The translations under genes and the position numbers were made by a program. DNA of 64,000 nucleotides, from NCBI RefSeq assembly GCF_014898815.1, contig NW_026515516.1, positions 806,001-870,000 on the forward strand. Reading direction: 5' to 3'. This document shows positions 10,232 to 18,420 of the stretch, in pieces. Source of the stretch: Panonychus citri. Lineage: Eukaryota; Arthropoda; Arachnida; Trombidiformes; Tetranychidae. The notes beneath the pieces were generated by a model. The model had not been told where the DNA came from and made no database searches. It worked only from the letters and a program-made list of their open reading frames with translations. Each line of letters starts with the position of its first letter. Positions within the stretch are counted from its first letter, which is position 1.

Positions 10232-10631
10232 TGTTATGCCCTTTCTTGACCGCTGCCATTATGTGTCTGGTAGACACTCTCAAGGGACCATTGCTTTTCC
10301 CTTTTCTACTTATTTTCCCTTTTCTTACATTCTTTTCTTTATCTCATTTCCTTTTCCTCTATTTTTCTACATATAAATAGACTCTGATTACCAATCAGAA
10401 CAACACTTACTCTTTTCTTATTGTTCTTGTTTACAATTACTCTTGAGTCATCTAATTAAGCCACTTATCTAATTACTTTATTAAAGTTCGTTTGTGTTAA
10501 TTGTTTGTGTTATTTGATTGTTCTACCAGAATAACTAATTAATCAACCTTGGGCTTATTCTGGACTTTACCAAAGTCCTGAGTTCCCTAAGTTTGGTCCG
10601 GGTTGATTGTTATGCCGGTTAAACCATAACA
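10232..10631 (+). repeat. 5' LTR
   Basis: 400 bp, TG..CA ends. TATAAATA at 10372-10379 is the likely core promoter, closely followed by the palindrome TCTGATTACCAATCAGA at 10383-10399. ATTAAAG near 10492 may act as poly(A) signal. The word TGTTATGCC of the LTR start recurs at 10609-10617 near its end. Confidence 0.97.
10372..10379 (+). promoter_or_regulatory. LTR TATA box
   Basis: TATAAATA lies about 140 bases into the 400-bp LTR and should position transcription start (beginning of R) some 25-30 bases downstream. The same motif occurs at the equivalent site of the 3' LTR. Confidence 0.65.
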
Positions 10632-10633
10632 TT

Positions 10634-10646
10634 TGGTGGAGATACC
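10634..10646 (+). other. Candidate primer-binding site
   Basis: TGGTGGAGATACC begins two bases after the 5' LTR. It starts with TGG, as required to pair with the CCA end of a tRNA. I cannot name the tRNA from memory. Confidence 0.6.
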
Positions 10647-10858
10647 TAGTCCTCTCTCGCAGCTCGCTGCCTTGTTGGTGTTTTTGTGTGGGGTGTGTAA
10701 GTGAAATAATAGTTGAGGCAAAATCTCTGCGAGATCATCTTGTGTTAAGCTGCATAACGGGACCAGAAAACACAATTGTCTGATCTGATCGATTGATTTG
10801 TGTAGCTCTTATTATTTGTCACAATTTGTCTGGTAGACAAACACCTGGCTCATTAAAA

Positions 10859-13800
10859 ATGCCGCTCGAAGAGAACCCCAATCAGCCGAGTGGTGGCTCT
10901 GAAGATCAATTTTATACTGCTAAGCCTGAATGGGCCGATCAGACCATTGATCAAAGGGTTGAAACCGTGGCTTTCAATTTAGAAAATTTAGAAGTTCATT
11001 GTGATTTAATGTTTGATGAAGTCAAAAATGAAGTGAATAAGGTCCGTGTTGAATTAGGTGAAAAATTCAACCTCCTAATGAAAAAGATCGAAGATCTTAC
11101 CAAGTTAATTCCCTCAGTGATCCCTACTCCCATCGCTACTTCGACTCAAAATCGAATTTCGAACAACCAGAATATTCCATCTCCTATGGAAACTCTTCGT
11201 GCTGGTAGCACCCGAAGAAATGTTAATATTAATGATACACCAGCGGTGATTAATTTGGACACTACCAGTTTCCAATCTTCTACCTCTCTCCATAATCACC
11301 CACCTCCTGAAATGTTTAGTGAAATGAGAGATGAAACTCATTATGCTGAACCTCCTTCTTCCTCAAGAACCGGAATGTCAACTATTGGAACCCGTTTGTT
11401 TGCTGATTCTATTCCTGCTTTAGATTATTCAGGTCAAAGAGCTTTACTAAAGCCAACAAAGATTCCAACCTTTAATGGTGATCCTGCTAAAGCCGCTGAA
11501 TGGTTAAGAGATTTTGAATTGGTCTCGGCTTCAAATTTCTGGCGCGATTCTGATAGAATCAGAAGCTTGGCCCAAGCTTTTGTTTTAGACGCCAAAACAT
11601 GGTTTGTCGGTGTATATTTACCATCAATTCCTATTGGAAAAATTGCTACTTGGCGACATTTTCGATTAGCCTTCGAAGATGAATATTTTTGTGAAGGTGA
11701 AAGAGAAAAACTCTACGATAAAATTCGTAACTATAAACAATCTCCAGGTGAAAGACTTACTGCCTTTTTCAGTAACATGGTTTGTATGTGCAAAGATTAC
11801 GACCCTGATATGCCTGAAGAGAAAATCATTCAAATGATAACCTGGAATCTTCAGGATGGTCCAAAAACCGCTGTATGTGCTGCACTACAACAAGAAAATT
11901 CATTGGAAAGAGTGAGAGCGGTGCTCAAGTCACTACAAAACGCATCCAATGATACGAATAGACCGAATAATAGTAAATTAAATCTAAATATCTCGGCTAA
12001 TCAAACGATTAACCTTTCAGACACTAAAGTGCAATCTCCTCAACAACAAATTTCAAGCATTAATAATGCTGCCTTGTGTTTCAATTGTGAAGAACATGGT
12101 CACTATTTGAATAAATGCCCTAAGCCTAAAAATATCGACAAAATTAAAGCAGCTATTGTTGCCTTTAAAGCGAAAAGATCTGGTCAGATTATCAATCAAA
12201 TTGAATTAGAAGATAACCTATCTTGTGATTTTTCTGATACCAACACCTTAAACGAAGACATCGGTGATGTCGGAGAAATTGCTGATGAATTCGGAACAGA
12301 ATGGTGGCAACCCTTTTCCAAATGTGATGCTATTGATATTCAACAAACGGCAAGTAAAAATAATCTTTGTCCTGTAATTAATGGCTATATTAATGGAAAA
12401 CCTGGTCGAATATTAATCGATTCTGGTGCTGTTACCTCAGTTATGGCCAAAAGCATCACCGATGCTTTACAATTAAAAATTTACCCTTGGCCTTACAATG
12501 AAATTAGAATGGCTAACAGCTCATTAGTAAAACCGCTTGGTTTAAGCTATTGTAAAGTAACGATTGGTAATCATCCATTTCCTGTTAGATTTTGTGTTCT
12601 TGAAAAGACTTCCAGTCCAGTGCTTTTGGGCTCTGATTTCTTTAAGAAATTTAAATGTGTAATTGATTACTCTCACGATACAATCACTCTGAGTGACTCA
12701 GGTCAAATTATTACTATACAAACTATAAGACCACCCAGCAATATAAGAACACTAAATGTTTCTAATGTCGATGATCATCTTGTGACTCAAAATTTAAGTG
12801 AATCACCTGTAAAAGATATTCTATTAGAATATGATGATGTCTTTGCTAAAGACAGAGCTGATGTTGGACTTATAAAAGGTTCAATTCATAAAATTCTAAC
12901 TGGTGACCATCCGCCAATTCAACTTAAACCTTATCGTTATAATCGTCAAGATCGAGAACAAATCGATTTATTACTGAAAGAAATGCATGATTATGGTATA
13001 ATCATCAAATCTCAAAGCCCTTGGTCTTCACCTTGTGTATTAGTCGGTAAAAAAGATGGTCATACTCGCTTTTGTGTTGATTATCGAAAACTGAATAATA
13101 TTACTCAAGATGATTTATATCCAATCCCAAGAGTTGACGATTCTCTTCATTTAGTACAAGATTGTACTATCTTTTCAACATTGGATGTTGCTGCTATGTT
13201 TTGGCATATACCAATGGACCCGGAAGATCAAAAGAAAACTGCTTTTGTTGTGCCTCAAGGTCAATTTGAATTTACACGAATGCCATTCGGATTGAAAAAT
13301 GGACCTGCAACTTGTTCCCGTGAAATTGCTCGAGTTCTCGGTGGACTGAACAATATTGATTGTTTTGTTTATTTCGACGACATTTTGATATTTGGAATGG
13401 ATCAACAACAGCATGATTTAAGGTTGACAAAAGTGCTTCAAAGGTTACGTGAGTTTAATGTTAAATTACGTAAACACAAGTGTACATTTTCATCTGAAGA
13501 AATCAACTATTTAGGATTTACAATTGGTAAAAATGGTTTCAAACCATGTAAATCTAATCTTCAATCGGTTTCTGAATTTAAAGTTCCAATCAACTTAAAA
13601 ACTTTAAGATCTTTTCTTGGCCTGTGTTCTCATTACCGCCAATTCATTCCCTATTTTTCCAAGATTGCATCTCCTTTAAATTATCTATTGAAAAAGGATG
13701 TCCAATGGGAATGGAATCAACTATGCCAAATCGCTTTCGAAACATTGAAAGCTAAATTAATTTCTGAACCTGTTCTTGCTCAATTCAAAGATGAGGGGCG

Positions 13801-15568
13801 ATTGGAATTAAGAACCGACGCTTGTTTCAAGGGTTTAGGCGCAATACTATTGCAAGAGCAAGAAAACAAATTGAAACCATTATGTTACATTTCTCGGACT
13901 CTTCAAGCCGCTGAACGTAATTATGGAATTACTGAGTTAGAATGTGCTGCTATCGTTTGGGCAATTCGTCGTTTAAGATATTATTTACATGGTCGTAAAT
14001 TTACAATTGTGACCGACCATTGTGGTTTGTGTTGGTTAAAAACTATTCGTGAACCAACAGGTAGATTGGCCAGATGGACTTTACAACTACAACCATTTGA
14101 TTACGAGGTCAAATATAAGAGTGGAAAAGAACATGGTGATGTAGATTGTTTATCACGATTTCCAATCGAAATTAATCCGAGCGATCAAGAGATAGAGGAA
14201 GAAGAAGAAGACGATCAAATGTTTCCATTCATTATCAATGAAATTTCAATAACCAACAACTTGTTTGTCAAACAATGTTTCGATTCTTATTGTGATAAAA
14301 TCAAGAGGAAATTAGATGATACAAGCCTATCCAAAAGAACAAAAACCCGACTGCAAAATAAATTCGTATTGGATAAAGATATTCTATTCAGAATTTATCG
14401 AGGTTCTCCGGTTCCAATTTTACCTCAATCAATGATAAAAGATGTTCTCAAAGCTTTACATGATGATCAGTTAAGTGGTGGACATTGTGGTGTCAAAAAG
14501 ACAATCGCTAAAGCAAAGAAACGTTTCTTTTGGCCTGGAATGAGTTCCGATATCACCAAATACATAAGAAGCTGTGTGGTTTGCCAAACCAAAAAACCTG
14601 ATAATCACCCTCCTAAAGGACTGATGCAACCATTAAAAATTTCCCATGTAATTTTCAGTCAAATAAGTTTGGATTTAATGCAATTACCACCATCATCTAA
14701 TGGTTTTGAATATATAGTTGTGATCAACGATCAACTATCAAAATATTCAATTGCTGTTCCTATTAAAGTTGCGGATTCTTCTTCAATCATCAAGGTAATT
14801 TATGAACATTGGATTCTACAATTTGGTTGCCCAAAATATTTACTAACCGATAGAGGGACTAATCTAACCTCAGTCGAATTTGAGGATTTTCTCAAACAAT
14901 TTGGAATCAAACACAAACTAACATCAGCTTACCATCCTCGAACTGATGGTCAAACCGAAAGATTCAATGCTTTTCTTGGAATGTCCCTAAACATCTATTG
15001 TGATAAAATCAAAAATTGGGACTTGTATGTGAAAGAAATTTGTTTCATGTATAATTCAACGCCTCATATTTCAACCAAAATCTCACCATTTTTTGCTATT
15101 CATGGAACTGAGTGTCGATTACCAATCGAAAACCAATTATCTTTACCTTATGGATTACAGTTAAAAGATGCTAAAGTCTATATGGATTGTGTTTGGGAAG
15201 AAGCTAAGAAAGAAATTGAAAAATCTCAATCTCAAGCAACCAAATATTTCAACTCTGGTAGAGTTGAATCACCATTTAAACCACCAGACTTGGTTTATCT
15301 CAAAGTTCCAAAAATAACAACCAAAGGCAAAAATAAGAAATTTAAAGATCGTTTTATTGGTCCTTTCCGTGTAATTTCCAATCGCGGACCAGTAGTTACA
15401 GAGATAACTAAATTATCCGGACGACCATTAACTTATTTTGTCCATTGTGAAAGACTTCGTCATTTTGTGAGACGCGAATCTGATTACCAATCAGAAAATG
15501 AATATTCAATTCTTGAACAAGATCATGTTGATGACTTATTTGACATTCTTAATGATTCATCTGATTAA
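10859..15568 (+). CDS. Gag-pol polyprotein of the Ty3/gypsy element
   Basis: One uninterrupted ORF of 1569 aa from the first good ATG (MPLEENPNQPSG); the frame is open a little further upstream without an ATG. In order: a gag/capsid-like domain (about residues 200-350), a CCHC zinc knuckle CFNCEEHGHYLNKC (about 406), an aspartic protease with LIDSGAV (about 519), reverse transcriptase with the YFDD catalytic box (about 838), RNase H starting LRTDAC (about 984), integrase with the H-H-C-C zinc region (about 1200-1245) and a D-D-E core (SLDLM, LTDRGTN, DGQTERF; about 1270, 1331, 1367), then a GPF-type module (DRFIGPFRVI). All key catalytic residues seen are intact. Gag and pol are fused in one frame with no frameshift site. 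The polyprotein carries out particle assembly, reverse transcription and integration of the element. The C-terminus contains an 18-base word shared with the LTR (15479-15496). Confidence 0.97.
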   Translation: MPLEENPNQPSGGSEDQFYTAKPEWADQTIDQRVETVAFNLENLEVHCDLMFDEVKNEVNKVRVELGEKFNLLMKKIEDLTKLIPSVIPTPIATSTQNRISNNQNIPSPMETLRAGSTRRNVNINDTPAVINLDTTSFQSSTSLHNHPPPEMFSEMRDETHYAEPPSSSRTGMSTIGTRLFADSIPALDYSGQRALLKPTKIPTFNGDPAKAAEWLRDFELVSASNFWRDSDRIRSLAQAFVLDAKTWFVGVYLPSIPIGKIATWRHFRLAFEDEYFCEGEREKLYDKIRNYKQSPGERLTAFFSNMVCMCKDYDPDMPEEKIIQMITWNLQDGPKTAVCAALQQENSLERVRAVLKSLQNASNDTNRPNNSKLNLNISANQTINLSDTKVQSPQQQISSINNAALCFNCEEHGHYLNKCPKPKNIDKIKAAIVAFKAKRSGQIINQIELEDNLSCDFSDTNTLNEDIGDVGEIADEFGTEWWQPFSKCDAIDIQQTASKNNLCPVINGYINGKPGRILIDSGAVTSVMAKSITDALQLKIYPWPYNEIRMANSSLVKPLGLSYCKVTIGNHPFPVRFCVLEKTSSPVLLGSDFFKKFKCVIDYSHDTITLSDSGQIITIQTIRPPSNIRTLNVSNVDDHLVTQNLSESPVKDILLEYDDVFAKDRADVGLIKGSIHKILTGDHPPIQLKPYRYNRQDREQIDLLLKEMHDYGIIIKSQSPWSSPCVLVGKKDGHTRFCVDYRKLNNITQDDLYPIPRVDDSLHLVQDCTIFSTLDVAAMFWHIPMDPEDQKKTAFVVPQGQFEFTRMPFGLKNGPATCSREIARVLGGLNNIDCFVYFDDILIFGMDQQQHDLRLTKVLQRLREFNVKLRKHKCTFSSEEINYLGFTIGKNGFKPCKSNLQSVSEFKVPINLKTLRSFLGLCSHYRQFIPYFSKIASPLNYLLKKDVQWEWNQLCQIAFETLKAKLISEPVLAQFKDEGRLELRTDACFKGLGAILLQEQENKLKPLCYISRTLQAAERNYGITELECAAIVWAIRRLRYYLHGRKFTIVTDHCGLCWLKTIREPTGRLARWTLQLQPFDYEVKYKSGKEHGDVDCLSRFPIEINPSDQEIEEEEEDDQMFPFIINEISITNNLFVKQCFDSYCDKIKRKLDDTSLSKRTKTRLQNKFVLDKDILFRIYRGSPVPILPQSMIKDVLKALHDDQLSGGHCGVKKTIAKAKKRFFWPGMSSDITKYIRSCVVCQTKKPDNHPPKGLMQPLKISHVIFSQISLDLMQLPPSSNGFEYIVVINDQLSKYSIAVPIKVADSSSIIKVIYEHWILQFGCPKYLLTDRGTNLTSVEFEDFLKQFGIKHKLTSAYHPRTDGQTERFNAFLGMSLNIYCDKIKNWDLYVKEICFMYNSTPHISTKISPFFAIHGTECRLPIENQLSLPYGLQLKDAKVYMDCVWEEAKKEIEKSQSQATKYFNSGRVESPFKPPDLVYLKVPKITTKGKNKKFKDRFIGPFRVISNRGPVVTEITKLSGRPLTYFVHCERLRHFVRRESDYQSENEYSILEQDHVDDLFDILNDSSD
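15479..15496 (+). repeat. 18-base palindromic word shared by pol and both LTRs
   Basis: TCTGATTACCAATCAGAA also occurs just downstream of the TATA box in each LTR (10383-10400 and 17212-17229). The first 17 bases form the inverted repeat TCTGATT-acc-AATCAGA. Confidence 0.85.
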
Positions 15569-15756
15569 TTTAATTAGTGCGCTTAAATTTAGTTTCCTTG
15601 ACATCAACTCTTTGACTCAGTGTATCCACTTTATACTTTCCCTTTTGTCTTTTCATCATTTACCCTTTGACTAAGTTTCTTCTTTGTTATAACTGTGGTA
15701 CAGTTTTAGTTTTTTTTTTGTTGTTATTTCAATTTTTTGAGCTTCACCGAAGCAAA

Positions 15757-17025
15757 ATGGATTTTGGTGTTCCAAATAACGAATGGGACAATGTTGGTAA
15801 CATTGCTGGTATTCATATGCGACAAGATCGTGAAGATGCTGCCGCTTATCGTGCACGCACTTCAAGACAACGACGATTACAACATCCAGATCAATTCATT
15901 CCGGTGGAATCAAATGGATACCATCCAGATTTGTTTGTTAAACGACCAAGTGATCAACCAAATTGTTTCTCTCGTTTTCTTTGTACAATTTGCCATGAAG
16001 TTCCAAGTACAACGCCTCTTTGTCATCTTCGTGATGATGAAACAATGTGTTCAGCTTTATTCTGTATGGAATGTTCTGACAACATGAAACGGCTCATGGA
16101 TAATCACACTTGCCCCCTTAGGTGTAACACACCTTTACTTTTTGATGGTGCTGTGAATGTCATTCACATTAGTGGTTATCGTTTGTACAATTATCTTTTT
16201 CTTGAAATGAAATGTACCATTGAACCAAATGAGGTAGTTTATCTCAAAGATTGGATTGGTCATGAATTAGCTTGTCCGTTTCATGACAATTATTGTCCTT
16301 TCTATAAATTGGTAATGCCAGGTCATATTTACCCTTGTAGAGATTGTGAAGATCTACCAAAAGCAATTAGACCATCGTCTCTACCAGAGACTCAACAAAA
16401 TGTGATTCAAATTTCATCACCCAATGTATCTCCTCTACCAGAGGCTGTTCCCGAATTGAATCTTGGAATCGAAGATCATTTAAATGATCCCGATGTGTTC
16501 CCCGAACAAATAAGAAGAGTCGATCCAATCGAATATCAACAAAGACTCTCCGAAATAGACGATCTCAATCGAGAAATTGCCACAATGAGATCAGAATTAG
16601 ATCGTCTTCGTTTAACTTGTGGTAATCTGAATGTTGAAGCTAATTCAACAAGGAATCGCTTCGCCGAAGCACAAAGAACAATTAATGAATTTAATTCAAA
16701 TTCTGGTTTGTCAAACCATATTCGTGCTGCTGGTGTTCACTATACGATGTCGGCGACAATTCATTATCGTGGTGACCCCGTTGTTATAACCAATTTACAT
16801 TGGGATTCAACTGGAGCTGAATTAGCTGATCGATTCCGAGCCATTACCAATGAAGATCCTGGAACCATGGTCATTATGAGACACACACCAATCATACGAA
16901 ACCAGAGGCTTCGTCAACATCAACTCGGTTTTCGCCCATTTCATGTTATCGCTTTGGGACAACGAAATATTCCTCTTGGTGCTACTCTTCGTGTCGCTCT
17001 CAGCGGAATTGGTCCATCCATTTAA
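15757..17025 (+). CDS. Retrotransposon ORF2: RING-like, zinc finger, coiled coil, ubiquitin-like tail
   Basis: 422 aa from ATG 15757; the frame extends 30 codons upstream (from 15667) without an ATG, through a hydrophobic stretch. It follows gag-pol by 188 bases, in the position where env lies in other elements. About residues 74-125 hold a RING-like cysteine cluster (CTIC, PLCHL, FCMEC, CPLRC) with spacing that departs from the textbook RING. About 150-195 form a second cluster (MKCTIE, GHELACPF, YCPF, YPCRDC) resembling TRAF/SIAH-type fingers. A coiled coil with heptads of Leu/Ile follows (about 255-315). The C-terminal 90 residues (from about 331) resemble a ubiquitin-like beta-grasp fold: STGAELADRFRAITNEDPG, then an RLRQHQLG step, and ATLRVALSGIG near the end. 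No signal peptide from the ATG, no transmembrane helix and no fusion protein features are seen, so it is not an envelope. Role unknown; an E3-ligase-like or TRAF-like adaptor is inferred from the layout only. Confidence 0.85.
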   Translation: MDFGVPNNEWDNVGNIAGIHMRQDREDAAAYRARTSRQRRLQHPDQFIPVESNGYHPDLFVKRPSDQPNCFSRFLCTICHEVPSTTPLCHLRDDETMCSALFCMECSDNMKRLMDNHTCPLRCNTPLLFDGAVNVIHISGYRLYNYLFLEMKCTIEPNEVVYLKDWIGHELACPFHDNYCPFYKLVMPGHIYPCRDCEDLPKAIRPSSLPETQQNVIQISSPNVSPLPEAVPELNLGIEDHLNDPDVFPEQIRRVDPIEYQQRLSEIDDLNREIATMRSELDRLRLTCGNLNVEANSTRNRFAEAQRTINEFNSNSGLSNHIRAAGVHYTMSATIHYRGDPVVITNLHWDSTGAELADRFRAITNEDPGTMVIMRHTPIIRNQRLRQHQLGFRPFHVIALGQRNIPLGATLRVALSGIGPSI

Positions 17026-17050
17026 TTGTTCGAGGTCGAACAAGTCTCAG

Positions 17051-17058
17051 TGGGGGGT
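17051..17058 (+). other. Polypurine tract
   Basis: A G-run (AGTGGGGGG, 17049-17057) followed by TAA ends directly at the 3' LTR; it is the expected primer for plus-strand DNA synthesis. It is the longest G-run in the neighbourhood. Confidence 0.7.
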
Positions 17059-17060
17059 AA

Positions 17061-17460
17061 TGTTATGCCCTTTCTTGACCGCTGCCATTATGTGTCTGGT
17101 AGACACTCTCAAGGGACCATTGCTTTTCCCTTTTCTACTTATTTTCCCTTTTCTTACATTCTTTTCTTTATCTCATTTCCTTTTCCTCTATTTTTCTACA
17201 TATAAATAGACTCTGATTACCAATCAGAACAACACTTACTCTTTTCTTATTGTTCTTGTTTACAATTACTCTTGAGTCATCTAATTAAGCCACTTATCTA
17301 ATTACTTTATTAAAGTTCGTTTGTGTTAATTGTTTGTGTTATTTGATTGTTCTACCAGAATAACTAATTAATCAACCTTGGGCTTATTCTGGACTTTACC
17401 AAAGTCCTGAGTTCCCTAAGTTTGGTCCGGGTTGATTGTTATGCCGGTTAAACCATAACA
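17061..17460 (+). repeat. 3' LTR
   Basis: 400 bp, same ends and apparently the same sequence as 10232-10631. It is followed by ATGT, the target-site duplication. Confidence 0.97.
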
Positions 17461-18420
17461 ATGTCTTTCAAATCTTCCCGTTCGCTTAGTACCTCGGCTA
17501 CTTTTCTGGTCTTATGATAAACACAAGCGATTTGTCCTTTCGATACACCATCACGATAGATGAGTATTTTCTCATGGAAACGGCCATTTATAGAAGGCAG
17601 CGATTTAAGACCAACTTACCAAGAAAAGAGAGAGAGAGAAGATTACATAAATTATTACGTTCGAACTCAGATTAGAACTTTAATTCTTTTACATTTTAAA
17701 CTCGAAGCTAAATTATTAATACAAGACATCTCGAAACTATTATGATATTATGATATAAAAACCTTGTACCAAGTAGAGTAGTAGAGTACCAAGTAGTTAT
17801 CTCGACATTGGTGCTACTAACAAAACACACAGAGAGGTCATTTTTAACGGTATCACGATAGGTGTACCCAGCGATCATTGTATCTTTGGGATCTATTTTC
17901 AACAACGAAGCAAAAAGCGATTTAGTTCAAACAGAAATACGATTTAATATAATTTATTCCGACAAAAGTAGGGGGAAAATGAGTGCAATTAGCGCGATTA
18001 TAATACTCATAATAAATGATACCGATATGATTAAAGCGCAAGCTTGAGCGCCCATTTTAACGGACATTTGGGAGAGCAATTTAGAAATGTTTGGTAATTG
18101 ACTGGACGGAATTGGTCGATAAGTTTGGGCTCGATCATCTTCTGTAGGTATAAAAAATTTGGAATGAAAATTTTAACGCCCAATGGACCCGCGACTCGTA
18201 ACAACCCTTAACATGTCCAGATAACCTTTCACCATATATCGATCTCTTATCGGAGTGACAACAACCTAGAACTCAAGTGTAACGGGAACTCTCATCCTCT
18301 CTGACCTGATACTTTGCTTCAATGACTTCAATCAAATGGCCCCGTCTTCCGGTCTTCTAGTCGAACTGCTGTTCCACCTTCACCCACTTTCGTCAATAAA
18401 CCCGAAGGTTTAGTTTTGTT
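17461..18420 (-). pseudogene. Piwi-like gene remnant (MID/PIWI region), interrupted by the retrotransposon
   Basis: Reading the minus strand from 18420 downward, separate frames give Piwi-like pieces: VVVTPIRDRY (MID-like), YRPIPSSQLPNISKLLSQMS (P.PSQ region), DTMIAGYTYRDTVKND with TTWYS (first catalytic strand), then after an intron FHEKILIYRDGVSKGQI (second catalytic strand). Frame changes and an in-frame TGA just before the third piece separate them. At the first catalytic site, where active Piwi has Asp in the G(I/V)DVYHD block, the aligned residue is Tyr; the Asp in YRDGVS is kept. The C-terminal exon lies at 10057-10176, across the element. Piwi proteins load piRNAs and silence transposons in the germline. 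This copy cannot be a normal slicer; it is most simply a dead paralogue. Short N-terminal similarity (GEGGTAVRL near 18370) is weak. Confidence 0.7.

Larger units (their letters stand above)
10232..17460 (+). mobile_element. Full-length Ty3/gypsy LTR retrotransposon with an extra ORF
   Basis: The element is 7229 bp, bounded by two 400-bp LTRs that start TGTTATG and end CATAACA (a perfect 7-bp inverted repeat). The 4-bp duplication ATGT at 10228-10231 and 17461-17464 marks the insertion. Internal order is candidate primer-binding site, gag-pol ORF (protease, reverse transcriptase, RNase H, integrase: the Ty3/gypsy order), ORF2, a G-rich polypurine tract, then the 3' LTR. The LTRs show no difference by eye, so insertion is recent and the copy looks potentially complete. 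It sits inside a Piwi-like gene remnant on the opposite strand. The type of ORF2 distinguishes it from standard gypsy or errantivirus elements, which carry env or nothing there. Confidence 0.96.

Noticed and set aside
15667..15756. Hydrophobic stretch upstream of the ORF2 ATG, as a signal peptide of an env-like protein
   Set aside because: The frame has no ATG before 15757 (it would start at TTG), and the stretch is coded by a poly-pyrimidine run; no transmembrane or fusion features follow.
17862..18047. Plus-strand ORF in the Piwi remnant region
   Set aside because: Antisense to Piwi-like pieces; no domain of its own.
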